24,815 nucleotides of DNA from Christensenella sp. UBA1431 (GCA_002329665.1 DCTV01000036.1:1-24815); one strand, 5' to 3'; numbered from the stretch's first letter, positions 7,760-16,966 are shown. The notes: generated from the sequence alone by a model not told the origin. A program made the numbers and translations.

Positions 7760-8368
7760 ATGCAAGCCGCGTTGAACGAAAAAGAGAACCGGATACTGGC
7801 TTTCCTGCGCCGGTTCATCCACGAGCACGGGTATCCCCCGTCGGTGCGCGAGATCGGCGGCGCCGTCGGCCTGAAATCCCCGTCGACCGTGCACGGTTAT
7901 CTTCTGAGGCTCGAAGAAAAGGGCCTTTTGCGGCGCGACCCCGCGAAGCCGCGCGCCATGGAAGTGCTCTACCGCTCCACGGCGCCTAAAAGGATGGTGT
8001 TCCCGCCGCTTGTAGGGCGCGTGCAGGCGGGGCAGCCCGTCCTGGCCGTGGAGGACATCGAGGACACGCTCCCCCTCCCCTTCGACCTCGCGCGAAGCGA
8101 CGACTGTTTCGTCCTCACCGTCAGGGGCGACAGCATGACAGGCGCGGGCATCCTTCACGGCGATTACATCGTGGTGGGCCGCGGCCTGAACGTGAACAAC
8201 GGCGACATCGTCGTCGCGCTCGTGGGCGACGAGGCCACCGTGAAGCGCTATTATAAGGAAAAGGACGGGATACGCCTGCAGCCTGAAAACCCGGCGATGG
8301 AGCCGATGCGCTTCCCCGAAGTGGAGATCCTCGGGAAGGTGACGGCAGTCATACGGTCAATCGTCTGA
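7760..8368 (+). CDS. lexA: LexA SOS repressor
   Basis: A 202-residue repressor-protease (S24 family). The N-terminal winged helix-turn-helix (about residues 5-65) contains [23 protein letters not shown]. The self-cleavage bond is A90-G91 (VQAGQP), and the Ser-Lys dyad is S125 (GDSMTGAGI) and K162 (ATVKRYY). It represses DNA-damage genes until RecA filament stimulates autocleavage. The start follows AAAGGGG, and the protein length is normal. It is the second gene after the Xer-like recombinase, and a bidirectional terminator follows. No LexA-box of the Bacillus type was found by eye upstream of either gene. Confidence 0.96.
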   Translation: MQAALNEKENRILAFLRRFIHEHGYPPSVREIGGAVGLKSPSTVHGYLLRLEEKGLLRRDPAKPRAMEVLYRSTAPKRMVFPPLVGRVQAGQPVLAVEDIEDTLPLPFDLARSDDCFVLTVRGDSMTGAGILHGDYIVVGRGLNVNNGDIVVALVGDEATVKRYYKEKDGIRLQPENPAMEPMRFPEVEILGKVTAVIRSIV

Positions 8369-8384
8369 CGCTTAATTTGCGAAT

Positions 8385-8410
8385 AAAATGCCGCCGATTG
8401 GCGGCATTTT
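8385..8410. terminator. Bidirectional terminator between lexA and the PLP lyase gene
   Basis: AAAATGCCGCC pairs perfectly with GGCGGCATTTT around a GATT loop, with T-rich sequence on the plus side (CATTTTTT) and AAAA on the left arm giving TTTT on the minus side. It separates two convergent transcription units. Confidence 0.9.
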
Positions 8411-8416
8411 CATTTT

Positions 8417-9709
8417 TTACGGTAAACCCGGCGTAAACCGATGTGTATCGCCGGAAGACATCACGCTTTCCACGGCGGCCATCACGCCGATCCTGCCATG
8501 CTCGTAGGTCAGCCCGCCCTGGAAGTAGGCGATGTACGGAGGCCGCATCGGCGCGTCTGCGCTGAGTTCGATGGACGCGCCCTGCACAAACGTCCCGGCC
8601 GCCATGATGACCGGGTCGGCGTACCCTGGCATCTCCCAGGGCTCGGGCGATGCGTGCGCGTCTACCGGCGCGGAGAGCTGTATCGCGCGGCAGAACGCTT
8701 TAAGGGCGCTCTCGTCCCCCAGCCGCACCGCCTGTATGATGTCGGTGCGCGCATCGAAGCTCCCGGGGAGCGTATCGTACCCCAGCCTTTCGAACACGGC
8801 CGCGAAGAGCACTGCCGTCTTGAGGCTCTGGGCGACCACGTGCGGCGCCAGGAACAGGCCCTGGTAATAGGGCAGGTACCCGGCGGGGTTGCAGCCCACT
8901 TCGCGGCCCGCGCCGGGCGACGTCAGGCGCGCGGCGACGCGCCCTACGCAGGCGCTGGTGCCCGCGACGTACCCGCCCGTGGGCGCCAGTCCCCCGCCCG
9001 CGTTCTTGATGAGCGACCCGACGGCGACGTCCGCGCCCGCCTGCGTCGGCTCCTCTGTTTCCACGAATTCCCCGTAGCAGTTGTCCACCATCACGATCGC
9101 GTCCGGTCGCTTCTGTTTGACCGCCGCGATTGCCTCCCTCAGCCGGGCGACGGGGAACGACGGCCGCCACGCGTACCCGCGCGAGCGCTGCAAAAAAACC
9201 ACGCGCACGTCGCTCGTAAGGGCGTCCACGATGCCCGCGACGTCCAGGCTCCCGTCCGGTCTTAAAGGCGCCTCTTTGTACCCGACGCCCGCTTCCCTCA
9301 GCGACCCTTCGCAGGGCTCGTCCCATCCGATCGCTTTTATCAGCGTGTCGTACGGCCTCCCCGTGCCCGAAAGCAGCGTGTCCCCCGGCCTAAGCAGCGC
9401 GAACAGGCAGGCGGCGAGCGCATGGGTGCCCGAAGCGAACTGGGCGCGCACCAGCGCGTCCTCGCAGCCGAATACGCGCGCGAAGAGCCTGTCCAGCGTG
9501 TCCCGGCCGTCGTCGGAATAGCCGTAGCCCGTCGTGGCGGCAAAATGGCGCGCGGACACTTTGCAGGCATGAAACGCCTCGAGCACCTTGACCTGGTTCT
9601 CGTTCGCGGTCCGGTCGATGGACGCGAACCTCTTTGCGAGCCCCTTTTCGGTTTTTTCGACGAATTCCGCGGTTTCGGGCGATATGTCCAACCGGTTCAA
9701 AAGCGCCAT
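8417..9709 (-). CDS. Methionine gamma-lyase family PLP enzyme (aluminium resistance protein type, YnbB-like)
   Basis: A 430-residue fold-type I PLP enzyme. The probable Schiff-base lysine is K235 in SLIKNAGGG, and the PLP-ring aspartate is D209 in VMVDNCYGEF. A substrate or phosphate-binding segment FASGTHALAA is at about 91-100. This family (Met_gamma_lyase in Pfam) is widely labelled aluminium resistance protein, but its substrate is not settled. I would expect C-S or related lyase chemistry but cannot assign it. The position directly downstream of hfq matches the miaA-hfq-ynbB order of Bacillus. A GGAAGGTGAG site lies immediately before the ATG. It is the last gene of the operon before the shared terminator. 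Confidence 0.88.
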   Translation of the reverse strand: MALLNRLDISPETAEFVEKTEKGLAKRFASIDRTANENQVKVLEAFHACKVSARHFAATTGYGYSDDGRDTLDRLFARVFGCEDALVRAQFASGTHALAACLFALLRPGDTLLSGTGRPYDTLIKAIGWDEPCEGSLREAGVGYKEAPLRPDGSLDVAGIVDALTSDVRVVFLQRSRGYAWRPSFPVARLREAIAAVKQKRPDAIVMVDNCYGEFVETEEPTQAGADVAVGSLIKNAGGGLAPTGGYVAGTSACVGRVAARLTSPGAGREVGCNPAGYLPYYQGLFLAPHVVAQSLKTAVLFAAVFERLGYDTLPGSFDARTDIIQAVRLGDESALKAFCRAIQLSAPVDAHASPEPWEMPGYADPVIMAAGTFVQGASIELSADAPMRPPYIAYFQGGLTYEHGRIGVMAAVESVMSSGDTHRFTPGLP

Positions 9710-9744
9710 CTCACCTTCCCGTCGGCATGCCTATTCTTCGCAGC

Positions 9745-9981
9745 CTAGTTTTCCGCGTCCGCAAAATCCACCCCCCTGTCGGGCATGATGCTGGCGACCG
9801 CGTGCTTGTAGACCATCACCTGCTGCGCCTTCGCGTCCTCGAACATGAGCACGAAGCTGTCGAACCCCTTCACGAGCCCGCGCATCTTCGTGCCGTCGAG
9901 CATGTTCAGGCATACCGTTATTCCCTCTTTCCGGACCCTGTTCAAAAAAGCGTCCTGTATAATAAGCGATTTCTGCATCAT
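9745..9981 (-). CDS. hfq: RNA chaperone Hfq
   Basis: A 78-residue Sm-like protein that forms a hexamer and pairs small RNAs with mRNAs. Sm1 covers about residues 10-50 (QDAFLNRVRKEG, LNMLDGTKMRGLVKGFDSF) and Sm2 contains the signature YKHAVASI at 58-65. I chose ATG at 9981: it overlaps the miaA stop as ATGA, a GGGGTGGAGG site precedes it, and it gives the normal N-terminus MMQKSLIIQD. An in-frame ATG at 10011 inside miaA would add ten basic residues atypical for Hfq. The C-terminal tail is short, as in other Bacillota. Translation is probably coupled to miaA. Confidence 0.95.
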   Translation of the reverse strand: MMQKSLIIQDAFLNRVRKEGITVCLNMLDGTKMRGLVKGFDSFVLMFEDAKAQQVMVYKHAVASIMPDRGVDFADAEN

Positions 9982-10955
9982 CCTCCACCCCTTCCGGCGC
10001 CGGACCGCCATTTAACGATACAGTCCATTATGCTTTGCGCCGCTTCCTCCAAAGAACCGTATGCCGCAACATCTAACCAGCGCATGCGCCCTTCCCGTTT
10101 AAACCACGTCATCTGCCGCTTGGCGAACCGCCGCGTCCCCCGCTTGATGCGCGCGGCCGCTTCTTCAAGCGTTATAACCTCCCGCAGGTAATCAACCACT
10201 TCCTTGTAGCCGAGGCCCTGCAGCGACGTCAGTTCCGGCGAATACCCGTCTTTGAGGAGGCCTTCGACCTCCGAAACGAGGCCCGCTTCGATCATGGCGT
10301 CCACGCGCCTGTCGATGCGCGCATACAGCTTCGCCCTGTCCATCGTGAGCCCGAGCATCAACACGTCCACCCCGCATAGCGGCTTCCTGAAATCGTAGGG
10401 CCTCCCTCCGCCTGTTTCGAGGATTTCCAGCGCGCGTATTATGCGTTTCGTGTCGTTTTCGTGGATGGCGGCCGCGCGCGCGGCGTCCCTTTCGCAAAGC
10501 AACCCATGCAGATGCGCGCTCCCCTTCGTTTCGGCCAGGCGATGGAGTTCGCGCCGGTACGCCTCGTTGCCCCGAACGCGCGTGAAATCTACGTCGTAGG
10601 TGAGCGCGTGCACGTACAGCCCCGTCCCTCCCACGACGAGGGGCGTCTTTTCGCGGCAGAGGATGCCTTTTATGCATTCCCGCGCGTTCGCCTGGTAGCG
10701 TGCGACGCTGTAGTCCTCGTCCGGGTCGGCAACGTCGATCATGTGGTGCCTCACGGCCTGCCGCTCTTCCATCGTCGGTTTGGCGGAGCCTATGTCCAGG
10801 TGGCGGTAGACCTGTATCGCGTCGGCGGAAACGATCTCTGCCCCGATCCTGTCTGCAATACGGAGCGAAAGCTCGGTCTTGCCCGAGGCGGTCGGCCCGG
10901 TCAGCACGACGAACGGCCCTTTTGCTTCGATGAACCTCGTCTCCTGCTCCGTCAC
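9978..10955 (-). CDS. miaA: tRNA dimethylallyltransferase MiaA
   Basis: A 325-residue enzyme that transfers a dimethylallyl group from DMAPP to N6 of A37 in tRNAs reading UNN codons. The P-loop is GPTASGKT (residues 20-27). The base-contacting segment is SADAIQVYRHLDIGSAKPT (from about residue 43), where Ala replaces the more usual Ser after the aspartate. The DTKRIIRALEI and GLGYKEVVDYL blocks follow. The start is GTG overlapping the mutL stop (GTGA), and the stop overlaps hfq by four bases. Its DMAPP substrate comes from the pathway finished by IspH, and its product is the substrate for MiaB; both are encoded in this window. Confidence 0.95.
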   Translation of the reverse strand: MTEQETRFIEAKGPFVVLTGPTASGKTELSLRIADRIGAEIVSADAIQVYRHLDIGSAKPTMEERQAVRHHMIDVADPDEDYSVARYQANARECIKGILCREKTPLVVGGTGLYVHALTYDVDFTRVRGNEAYRRELHRLAETKGSAHLHGLLCERDAARAAAIHENDTKRIIRALEILETGGGRPYDFRKPLCGVDVLMLGLTMDRAKLYARIDRRVDAMIEAGLVSEVEGLLKDGYSPELTSLQGLGYKEVVDYLREVITLEEAAARIKRGTRRFAKRQMTWFKREGRMRWLDVAAYGSLEEAAQSIMDCIVKWRSGAGRGGG

Positions 10956-12754
10956 ACCACGATCCTCCCGAAGGTCTTCTCCAGCGATTTTTTCGTCATC
11001 TCGACCATCACCGGCCGGCCGTGCGGGCAGGTGATGGCGCTGCCTTTTTGGATCACCAGGCCGAACAGCGCGTCGAGTTCCTCCTCTGACGGCGCGTCCC
11101 CGGCCTTGATCGCGCTCCGGCAGGCGAGCTTCGCGATCTTCTCCCGCCTAAGCGCCGCCGGGTCGCTGAGGACGCCAGCGTGGGAGAGTTCCTTTAAAAA
11201 GTCCTCCATGCGCGCGTTCCCGAGCAGGAAGGGCAGGGCGCTCACGCGCACGGCATGCCCCCCGAACAGGTCGATCGCAAAGCCCAGCGAGACAAGGTCA
11301 GTAAGCGCCGGCTCTACCTGCGCAAACTCCTGCGGGGTGAGCGTCACGACCTCGGGCACAAGGAGTTGCTGCGAGGGGACGCTCCCCTTTTTAATAAGAT
11401 CGCAGTATTTGTCGAAAAGTATGCGCTCGTGCGCGGCGTGCTGGTCTACGATGTAGACCGTCTCCCCCATCTCGACCACCAGGTACGTGTCGAACAGCCG
11501 CCCCGCGAGACGGTACCGGGGGCCTGTGCCGGCCGCCGCTTCCGCGCCTTTAAGGCCTTCCTGCTCCGTCCTGCCGACGTGGTCTCTTTCGGATTTTGGG
11601 CTGCCTTTTTCCGGTTCCCGGGCGGCTTCCTCGCGCAGCTCCAGCCCGCGCGGCGGCCTGCCTTCGAACCCGAACGGCAGGCTGCTTGCCTCTTTTATGT
11701 CCTGTCCCCCGTGCCCTTTTTCCGCCAAAGCGTCTTCTTCCGGCGCAGCCTGGGCCGAAAATCCCGTCCCGGCGCGTTCGAGGGTATCCCGGACCGCATC
11801 CGTAACGAAGGCGATAAGCCGCGCCTCGTCGCGGAAACGCACCTCCAGCTTGCCCGGCGAAATGTTCACGTCGGCCATCGCCGGGTCAAGGGCGATGTTC
11901 AGCGCGCAGAGCGGGTAGCGGTGCCTCATCAGACTGGTGCCGTAGGCCTGCTCCACAGCGCGGGAAAGCCTGTATGACCGGACATAGCGGCCGTTGACGA
12001 AGTAGGACTGCCGGGTGCGGTTCGGGCGGGCGGCGCGCGGGCCGCCTACGATCCCGGAAACCGCGATGCCCCCGCTGGTTGCTTCCACTTCCAGCATTTC
12101 GCCGAGCAGTTCTTTTCCGTAGATGCACAAAAGCGCGTTTTGCAGCGACCCGTCCCCCGTCGTCTGGTACAGGGTGCGGCCGTTGCTCACGAACCTGAAA
12201 GCGATTGCGGGGTGCGATAGCATCTCCCTTATGACGATGTCGGCCGCGTAGGCAGCCTCGATCCCCGGCTTCTTCATGAACTTGAGCCGCGCGGGCGTAT
12301 TCTCGAACAGGTTGCCGACCACCACCGTGGTGCCCGGCGGCGAACCGGCGATGCGATGGTCTTTTAGCGCAGTGCCCTCCATGCGCACCAGCGTCCCGCT
12401 TTCCGCGTTTTGCTGCCGCGTCGTAAGCTCGACCGTTGCCACCGCCGCGATGGAATACAGCGCCTCTCCGCGAAACCCGAGCGTCGTGATGCTCTCGATG
12501 TCCCCGGCCGAGGCGATCTTGCTGGTCGCGTGGCGCAAAAACGCGCGGGCGGCGTCGTCGAAGTCCATCCCTTCACCGTTGTCGGTGACGCGGATGCGCC
12601 TCAGGCCGCCGTCAATAAGGTCGACGGTGACCGCCGTCGCCCCCGCGTCGACAGCGTTCTCCACAAGCTCCTTCACGATGGAAGCGGGCCTTTCCACCAC
12701 TTCCCCCGCGGCGATCCTCGAAACGACCGCCGGGTCCAGTACCCGTATCGGCAT
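10952..12754 (-). CDS. mutL: DNA mismatch repair protein MutL
   Basis: A 600-residue protein linking MutS mismatch recognition to strand incision. The N-terminal GHKL ATPase has E32 with N33 (ELVENAVDAG), DNGEG at 58-62 and GFRGEAL at 93-99. A variable linker covers roughly residues 330-405. The C-terminal half carries the endonuclease motifs of MutH-lacking bacteria: DQHAAHE (437-443), ACRSAIKAG (544-552) and CPHGRP (576-581). The first motif is normally DQHAX2EX4E; here the last position is Asp instead of Glu. A metal-dependent nicking activity is therefore likely. AAGGGGAG precedes the ATG. The gene lies 12 bases after mutS and overlaps miaA by four bases. Confidence 0.96.
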   Translation of the reverse strand: MPIRVLDPAVVSRIAAGEVVERPASIVKELVENAVDAGATAVTVDLIDGGLRRIRVTDNGEGMDFDDAARAFLRHATSKIASAGDIESITTLGFRGEALYSIAAVATVELTTRQQNAESGTLVRMEGTALKDHRIAGSPPGTTVVVGNLFENTPARLKFMKKPGIEAAYAADIVIREMLSHPAIAFRFVSNGRTLYQTTGDGSLQNALLCIYGKELLGEMLEVEATSGGIAVSGIVGGPRAARPNRTRQSYFVNGRYVRSYRLSRAVEQAYGTSLMRHRYPLCALNIALDPAMADVNISPGKLEVRFRDEARLIAFVTDAVRDTLERAGTGFSAQAAPEEDALAEKGHGGQDIKEASSLPFGFEGRPPRGLELREEAAREPEKGSPKSERDHVGRTEQEGLKGAEAAAGTGPRYRLAGRLFDTYLVVEMGETVYIVDQHAAHERILFDKYCDLIKKGSVPSQQLLVPEVVTLTPQEFAQVEPALTDLVSLGFAIDLFGGHAVRVSALPFLLGNARMEDFLKELSHAGVLSDPAALRREKIAKLACRSAIKAGDAPSEEELDALFGLVIQKGSAITCPHGRPVMVEMTKKSLEKTFGRIVV

Positions 12755-12766
12755 ACGTTGCTCCCC

Positions 12767-15385
12767 TTACGTTTCGTTCAGGCGCTGCTGGTATCCGTGC
12801 AAGATGTTAAGCGCCTCGATAGGCGTCGTCACCTCAAGGTCGATATCCCTTATTTCGCGCGCCACTTCCGCGGGCGTCCCGAGAAGCGAAACCTGCTCGA
12901 ACCCTTCGCCGTCCGGCTGCTTCGGAGCGTCCATCAGCGACGACTGCCGCATGTCCACCTGCTCGAGGTGGGAAAGTATCTCCCTGGCGCGCTGCGTCAC
13001 TTCCTGCGGGATGCCCGAGATGGCGGCGACGTGGATGCCGAAGCTCTTGTCCGACCCGCCGCGCGTGATGCGCCTTAAAAACACGACCTCCTCCCCCACC
13101 TCCTTGACCGCGACGCGGTAGTTCTTGACTCCGGCAAGCGTGTTCTCCAGCTCGGTCAGTTCGTGGTAGTGGGTGGAGAAGAGCGTGCGCGCGCCCAGTT
13201 TTTCGGGGTCGCAGATGTATTCGAGCACGGCCCACGCGATGCTCAGCCCGTCGAACGTGCTGGTCCCGCGCCCGATCTCGTCGAGCACGATCAGGCTGCG
13301 CACGGTAGCGTTGTTGAGGATGGCGGCGACCTCGGCCATCTCGACCATAAACGTACTCTGCCCGGAAGCCAGGTCGTCGGTGGCGCCGATGCGCGTGAAG
13401 ACGCGGTCCACGCGCCCGATGCGCGCCGATTTCGCGGGCACGAACGAGCCGATGTGCGCCATGATGACGATCAGCGCGGTCTGGCGCATGTACGTGCTCT
13501 TGCCGGACATGTTGGGGCCGGTGATGATGAGCATGCGGTTGTCCTTCGTGTCCAGCACAACGTCGTTGGGCACGAACATCCCCCGTTTGAGCACCCGCTC
13601 CACCACCGGATGGCGCCCCTGTTCGATGCGGATCTCGAGGCTCTCGTCGAGTTCGGGGCGCACGTAGCCGTATTCGAGCGCGCAGGCGGCCAGGGACAAC
13701 AGCGTATCGAGCAGCGCGACCACCTGCGCGGCGCGCTGTATCCGCCGTGTCTGCCTCTCGACGTGCGCGCGCAGGTCAGAAAAAACCCTGTACTCGAGCC
13801 GCACCAGCTTGTCCTCCGCGCCGAGCACCGTCTCTTCCATTTCCTTGAGTTCCTGCGTGATATAGCGTTCCGAATTTGCCAGGGTCTGCTTGCGCACGTA
13901 CCGGTAGGGCACCTTGTCGTAATACGATTTGGTCACTTCGATGTAATAGCCGAACACCTTGTTGAAGCCGACCCGAAGGTTTTTGATGCCCGTCGCCTCC
14001 CGCTCCTCGGCCTCGAGCTCGCTGATCCATTTCTTCCCGCCCGCCGCGGCGTCGCGCAGGGCGTCGATCTGCGCGTCGTACCCCGCGCGGATGATCCCCC
14101 CGTCGCGCACGCCGGCCGGGGCGCCGGGATCGACCGCCCTCTCTATCAGCCCGGCGACGTCCTCCAGCGTGTCGAGGTCTTTTAAAATCGTTTGCAGCAG
14201 GTCCGACGAAGCGTCTTTGAGCGCGTCCGCCACGGCGGGGAGCGCCTTGAGCGACTGGGCGAGGGCCAGCAGGTCGCGCGCGTTGACAGACGCGTAGGCC
14301 ACGCGCGTTATAAGGCGCTCGATGTCGTAGATGCCGCCGAGGGCCTCCTTGAGTCCCTGGGCGAGCGCGACGCCGCGCATCAGCTCCTCCACAGCGTCGA
14401 GGCGCGCGCCGATTTCCCGCACGTCCTGCAGGGGCTCTTCGATCCAGCGCCTGAGGAGCCTTGCGCCCATCGCGGTCAGCGTCTTGTCCAGCAACTCCAG
14501 CAGCGTGCCTTTTTTGGTTCCGTCGCGCAGGGACCTGGTGAGTTCCATGTTCCGCCGCGCCGTCTCGTCGATCAGGAGGGTGCGGTTCCGGTTGATGACC
14601 CGGATGCGGTTGATGTGCGGCAGGGCGTTCTTCTGCGTCTGCCCGAGGTAGGCGATCAGCCCCGCCGCCGCGCCGACGCCCAGCGGCATGTGCGCGCAGC
14701 CGAAGCCGTCCAGGGACGCGACACCGAAATGGTCGCAGAGGATCTCGGCAGCCCTGTCGGGCGCGTAGACATGCGCGTCCATGGGGCTCAACAGATAGTG
14801 CGCGCCCAATAGCGCGTTGAGTTCCTGTAAACGCAGCATCATGTTGGGGTCCACGATGACCTCGGCGGGGTCGTAACGCGCCAGCTCGTCGAGCAGGGCC
14901 TCGCCCGACTCCCCGGCGTCCGTTTCCCCGACCTCGAACAGGCCGGTGGAAACGTCGACGCAGGCGATGCCCGCGCGCCCGCCTTCCAGCACGAGCGAGA
15001 CGAGGAAGTTGTTCTCGCCGTCATTCAGCATCGAGGCGTCCACGACGGTCCCGGGCGTGACGATGCGCGTCACGCCGCGCTCCACGAGCCCCTTTGACTC
15101 GGCCGGGTCGGTGAGCTGTTCGCAGATGGCGACCTTGTACCCCTTTTCTATGAGCTGGTTGATGTAGCCCTGCGCCGAGTGGAAGGGCACGCCGCACATC
15201 GGCGCGCGCTCGTCGAGGCCGCAGTCGCGCCCGGTCAGCACGAGGTCGAGTTCGCGCGAGGCCGTCTTCGCGTCCTCGAAGAACATCTCGTAAAAATCGC
15301 CCAGACGGAAGAAAAGGATGCAGTCCGCATGCTTTTCCTTGAGAGCCATGTATTGCTGCATCATGGGTGTGAGCCCGCCCAACAT
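12767..15385 (-). CDS. mutS: DNA mismatch repair protein MutS
   Basis: An 872-residue mismatch-binding ATPase of normal length. The mismatch-reading Phe-X-Glu is F31-Y32-E33 in FFRLGDFYEMFF. The connector, lever and clamp regions span the middle, including the conserved TLANSERYIT near 501-510. The ABC-type ATPase has Walker A GPNMSGKST (623-631), the loop DDLASGQSTFMVEM (670-683), Walker B LDEIG (701-705) and the STHYHEL switch (738-744). No stop or frameshift interrupts it. AAAGGGG lies just upstream of the ATG. It sits second in the operon after miaB and would act with MutL encoded next. Confidence 0.97.
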   Translation of the reverse strand: MLGGLTPMMQQYMALKEKHADCILFFRLGDFYEMFFEDAKTASRELDLVLTGRDCGLDERAPMCGVPFHSAQGYINQLIEKGYKVAICEQLTDPAESKGLVERGVTRIVTPGTVVDASMLNDGENNFLVSLVLEGGRAGIACVDVSTGLFEVGETDAGESGEALLDELARYDPAEVIVDPNMMLRLQELNALLGAHYLLSPMDAHVYAPDRAAEILCDHFGVASLDGFGCAHMPLGVGAAAGLIAYLGQTQKNALPHINRIRVINRNRTLLIDETARRNMELTRSLRDGTKKGTLLELLDKTLTAMGARLLRRWIEEPLQDVREIGARLDAVEELMRGVALAQGLKEALGGIYDIERLITRVAYASVNARDLLALAQSLKALPAVADALKDASSDLLQTILKDLDTLEDVAGLIERAVDPGAPAGVRDGGIIRAGYDAQIDALRDAAAGGKKWISELEAEEREATGIKNLRVGFNKVFGYYIEVTKSYYDKVPYRYVRKQTLANSERYITQELKEMEETVLGAEDKLVRLEYRVFSDLRAHVERQTRRIQRAAQVVALLDTLLSLAACALEYGYVRPELDESLEIRIEQGRHPVVERVLKRGMFVPNDVVLDTKDNRMLIITGPNMSGKSTYMRQTALIVIMAHIGSFVPAKSARIGRVDRVFTRIGATDDLASGQSTFMVEMAEVAAILNNATVRSLIVLDEIGRGTSTFDGLSIAWAVLEYICDPEKLGARTLFSTHYHELTELENTLAGVKNYRVAVKEVGEEVVFLRRITRGGSDKSFGIHVAAISGIPQEVTQRAREILSHLEQVDMRQSSLMDAPKQPDGEGFEQVSLLGTPAEVAREIRDIDLEVTTPIEALNILHGYQQRLNET

Positions 15386-15406
15386 ACCTACCCCTTTACG
15401 ATCGGA

Positions 15407-16834
15407 TTACACTTCGGCCTGTTTGCCGTGGAGCGATAATTCCCGCGTGTGCGTGACGGTTACCAAAGCGATGTCGCCCGGCGCGGCGCCGCCCGTAAAA
15501 CATACCGTTTTCGAGGCGTGCGTCCGGCCGTAGCAAAGCCTTTCCCCGTCGCTTTCCCGCACGCCCTCGACCAGCACCCGCTCCGTGCGGCCGACGTACG
15601 CTTCGTTCTCCCTCGCGGTCATGCCGGCCACCAGCGCGTTAAGCTCTAAAAGGCGCTCTTTCTTCACGGCCTTTTCGACCCGGTCCGCAAGCTTCGCGGC
15701 GGGAGTCCCCTTTCGCGGCGAGTACATGAAGGTGAACGCGGCCGAGAACCCGGCGCGGCGCACGAGGTCCAGCGTCTCGTCAAAGTCTTCCCTGGTTTCG
15801 CCCGGGAACCCGACGATGATGTCGGTCGTGATCTCCAGCCCCGGGACCGCGTCCTTCATGCGCCCCGCGAGCGCGAGATAGTCTTCTTTCGTATATTTCC
15901 GGTTCATCGCCCGAAGTATCGCCGTGCTCCCCGACTGCACCGGCAGGTGGATGTGCCTGCACACCTTCTCGCAACCGGCCATCGCTTCGATGAGCGCATC
16001 CGACACGTCCTTCGGGTGGCAGGTCATGAAGCGTATGCGTTCGATGCCGTCGATTTCCGCGACGCCCCAGAGCAGTTCCGCGAAACCGGGGCCGTGCATT
16101 AGGTCCTTCCCGTAGGCGTTGACGTTCTGCCCGAGGAGCGTGATCTCCTTCACGCCGCTTTCGGCGAGGCCGCGCGCCTCCGAAAGGATGTTGTCTATAT
16201 CGCGGCTCCGCTCCGGCCCGCGCACATGGGGCACTATGCAATAGGTACAGAAGTTGGTGCAGCCCTGCATGATAGTCACGAAGGCCTTCGCGCCCTTTCT
16301 CCGGCGCACCGGCAGGCCCTCTACTACGCCGCCCGCCTCGCCATGCACCTCGAACACGCGCACCCTGTTTTCCAGCACGCGAAGGAGCATCAGCGGGAAA
16401 CGGTGCAGGTTGTGCGTGCCGAAGATGATGTCGACGAACGGGAAGCGCTGTTTCACGCGCAGCGCGACGTCCTTTTGCTGCATCATGCACCCGCACACCG
16501 CGACGACGAGGCTCGGGTTCTCCCTCTTGTTATCTGCAAACGCGCCCAGATGCCCGAACGCTCTGCTTTCGGCGTGCTCGCGCACGCAGCAGGTGTTCAT
16601 CAAGATGAGGTCGGCTTCCCCGGCGCGCTTGGCCCCCGTATACCCCATCTGTTCGAGCATCCCCGCGAGCTTTTCGGAATCGTGCACGTTCATCTGGCAG
16701 CCGAAGGTCTCTATATGATAGCGCGGCCGCGCCTTCTCCGTGAGCGCCTTCACGCGGCGCATCGCCACGGTCACTTCCGCAAGGCCGGCCAGCTTCTCGA
16801 TGGTGGGGTTCAACTGCTGCATAGCCTCCTTCAT
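15407..16834 (-). CDS. miaB: tRNA-2-methylthio-N6-dimethylallyladenosine synthase MiaB
   Basis: A 475-residue radical SAM methylthiotransferase that converts i6A37 to ms2i6A37. The N-terminal UPF0004 domain carries the auxiliary cluster cysteines C46 (TFGCQMN), C82 (NTCCVRE) and C116 (GCMMQ). The radical SAM cluster cysteines are C192, C196 and C199 (QGCTNFCTYCIVP). A C-terminal TRAM domain begins near residue 405. The start is uncertain: ATG at 16834 has no site, while an ATG 12 bases later has AAGGAGG only two bases away. The choice changes only four residues. It is the first gene of the minus-strand operon, behind its own promoter. Confidence 0.95.
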   Translation of the reverse strand: MKEAMQQLNPTIEKLAGLAEVTVAMRRVKALTEKARPRYHIETFGCQMNVHDSEKLAGMLEQMGYTGAKRAGEADLILMNTCCVREHAESRAFGHLGAFADNKRENPSLVVAVCGCMMQQKDVALRVKQRFPFVDIIFGTHNLHRFPLMLLRVLENRVRVFEVHGEAGGVVEGLPVRRRKGAKAFVTIMQGCTNFCTYCIVPHVRGPERSRDIDNILSEARGLAESGVKEITLLGQNVNAYGKDLMHGPGFAELLWGVAEIDGIERIRFMTCHPKDVSDALIEAMAGCEKVCRHIHLPVQSGSTAILRAMNRKYTKEDYLALAGRMKDAVPGLEITTDIIVGFPGETREDFDETLDLVRRAGFSAAFTFMYSPRKGTPAAKLADRVEKAVKKERLLELNALVAGMTARENEAYVGRTERVLVEGVRESDGERLCYGRTHASKTVCFTGGAAPGDIALVTVTHTRELSLHGKQAEV

Positions 16835-16937
16835 GAAGGAATCCGTCTTCGCTTCAGCGACGTCTGCTCCGGCGCGCCTGCCGCCGTTCCGGACCGGAGC
16901 AAAGGGGCGCTTATCCCGGATTCCTTATCTGTATCAC

Positions 16938-16966
16938 ATTATATCGTTGAGCCGGATTCAAGGCAA
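16938..16966 (-). promoter_or_regulatory. Promoter of the miaB-mutS-mutL-miaA-hfq operon
   Basis: On the minus strand TTGCCT (16966-16961) and a perfect TATAAT (16943-16938) are 17 bases apart. The start would be near 16931, giving a leader of about 100 bases with an inverted repeat before miaB. The -35 matches four of six consensus positions. Confidence 0.7.

Noticed and set aside
8417..9709. Annotating the PLP enzyme as true methionine gamma-lyase
   Set aside because: It belongs to the separate aluminium-resistance-type family; substrate specificity cannot be read from sequence.
9982..10011. Ten-residue N-terminal extension of Hfq from ATG at 10011
   Set aside because: The basic residues are atypical of Hfq, while the ATGA overlap at 9981 has a good ribosome-binding site.
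13163..14185. 340-codon plus-strand frame opposite mutS
   Set aside because: It is the antisense shadow of mutS, with a His/Arg/Asp-rich composition and no recognisable domain or ribosome-binding site.
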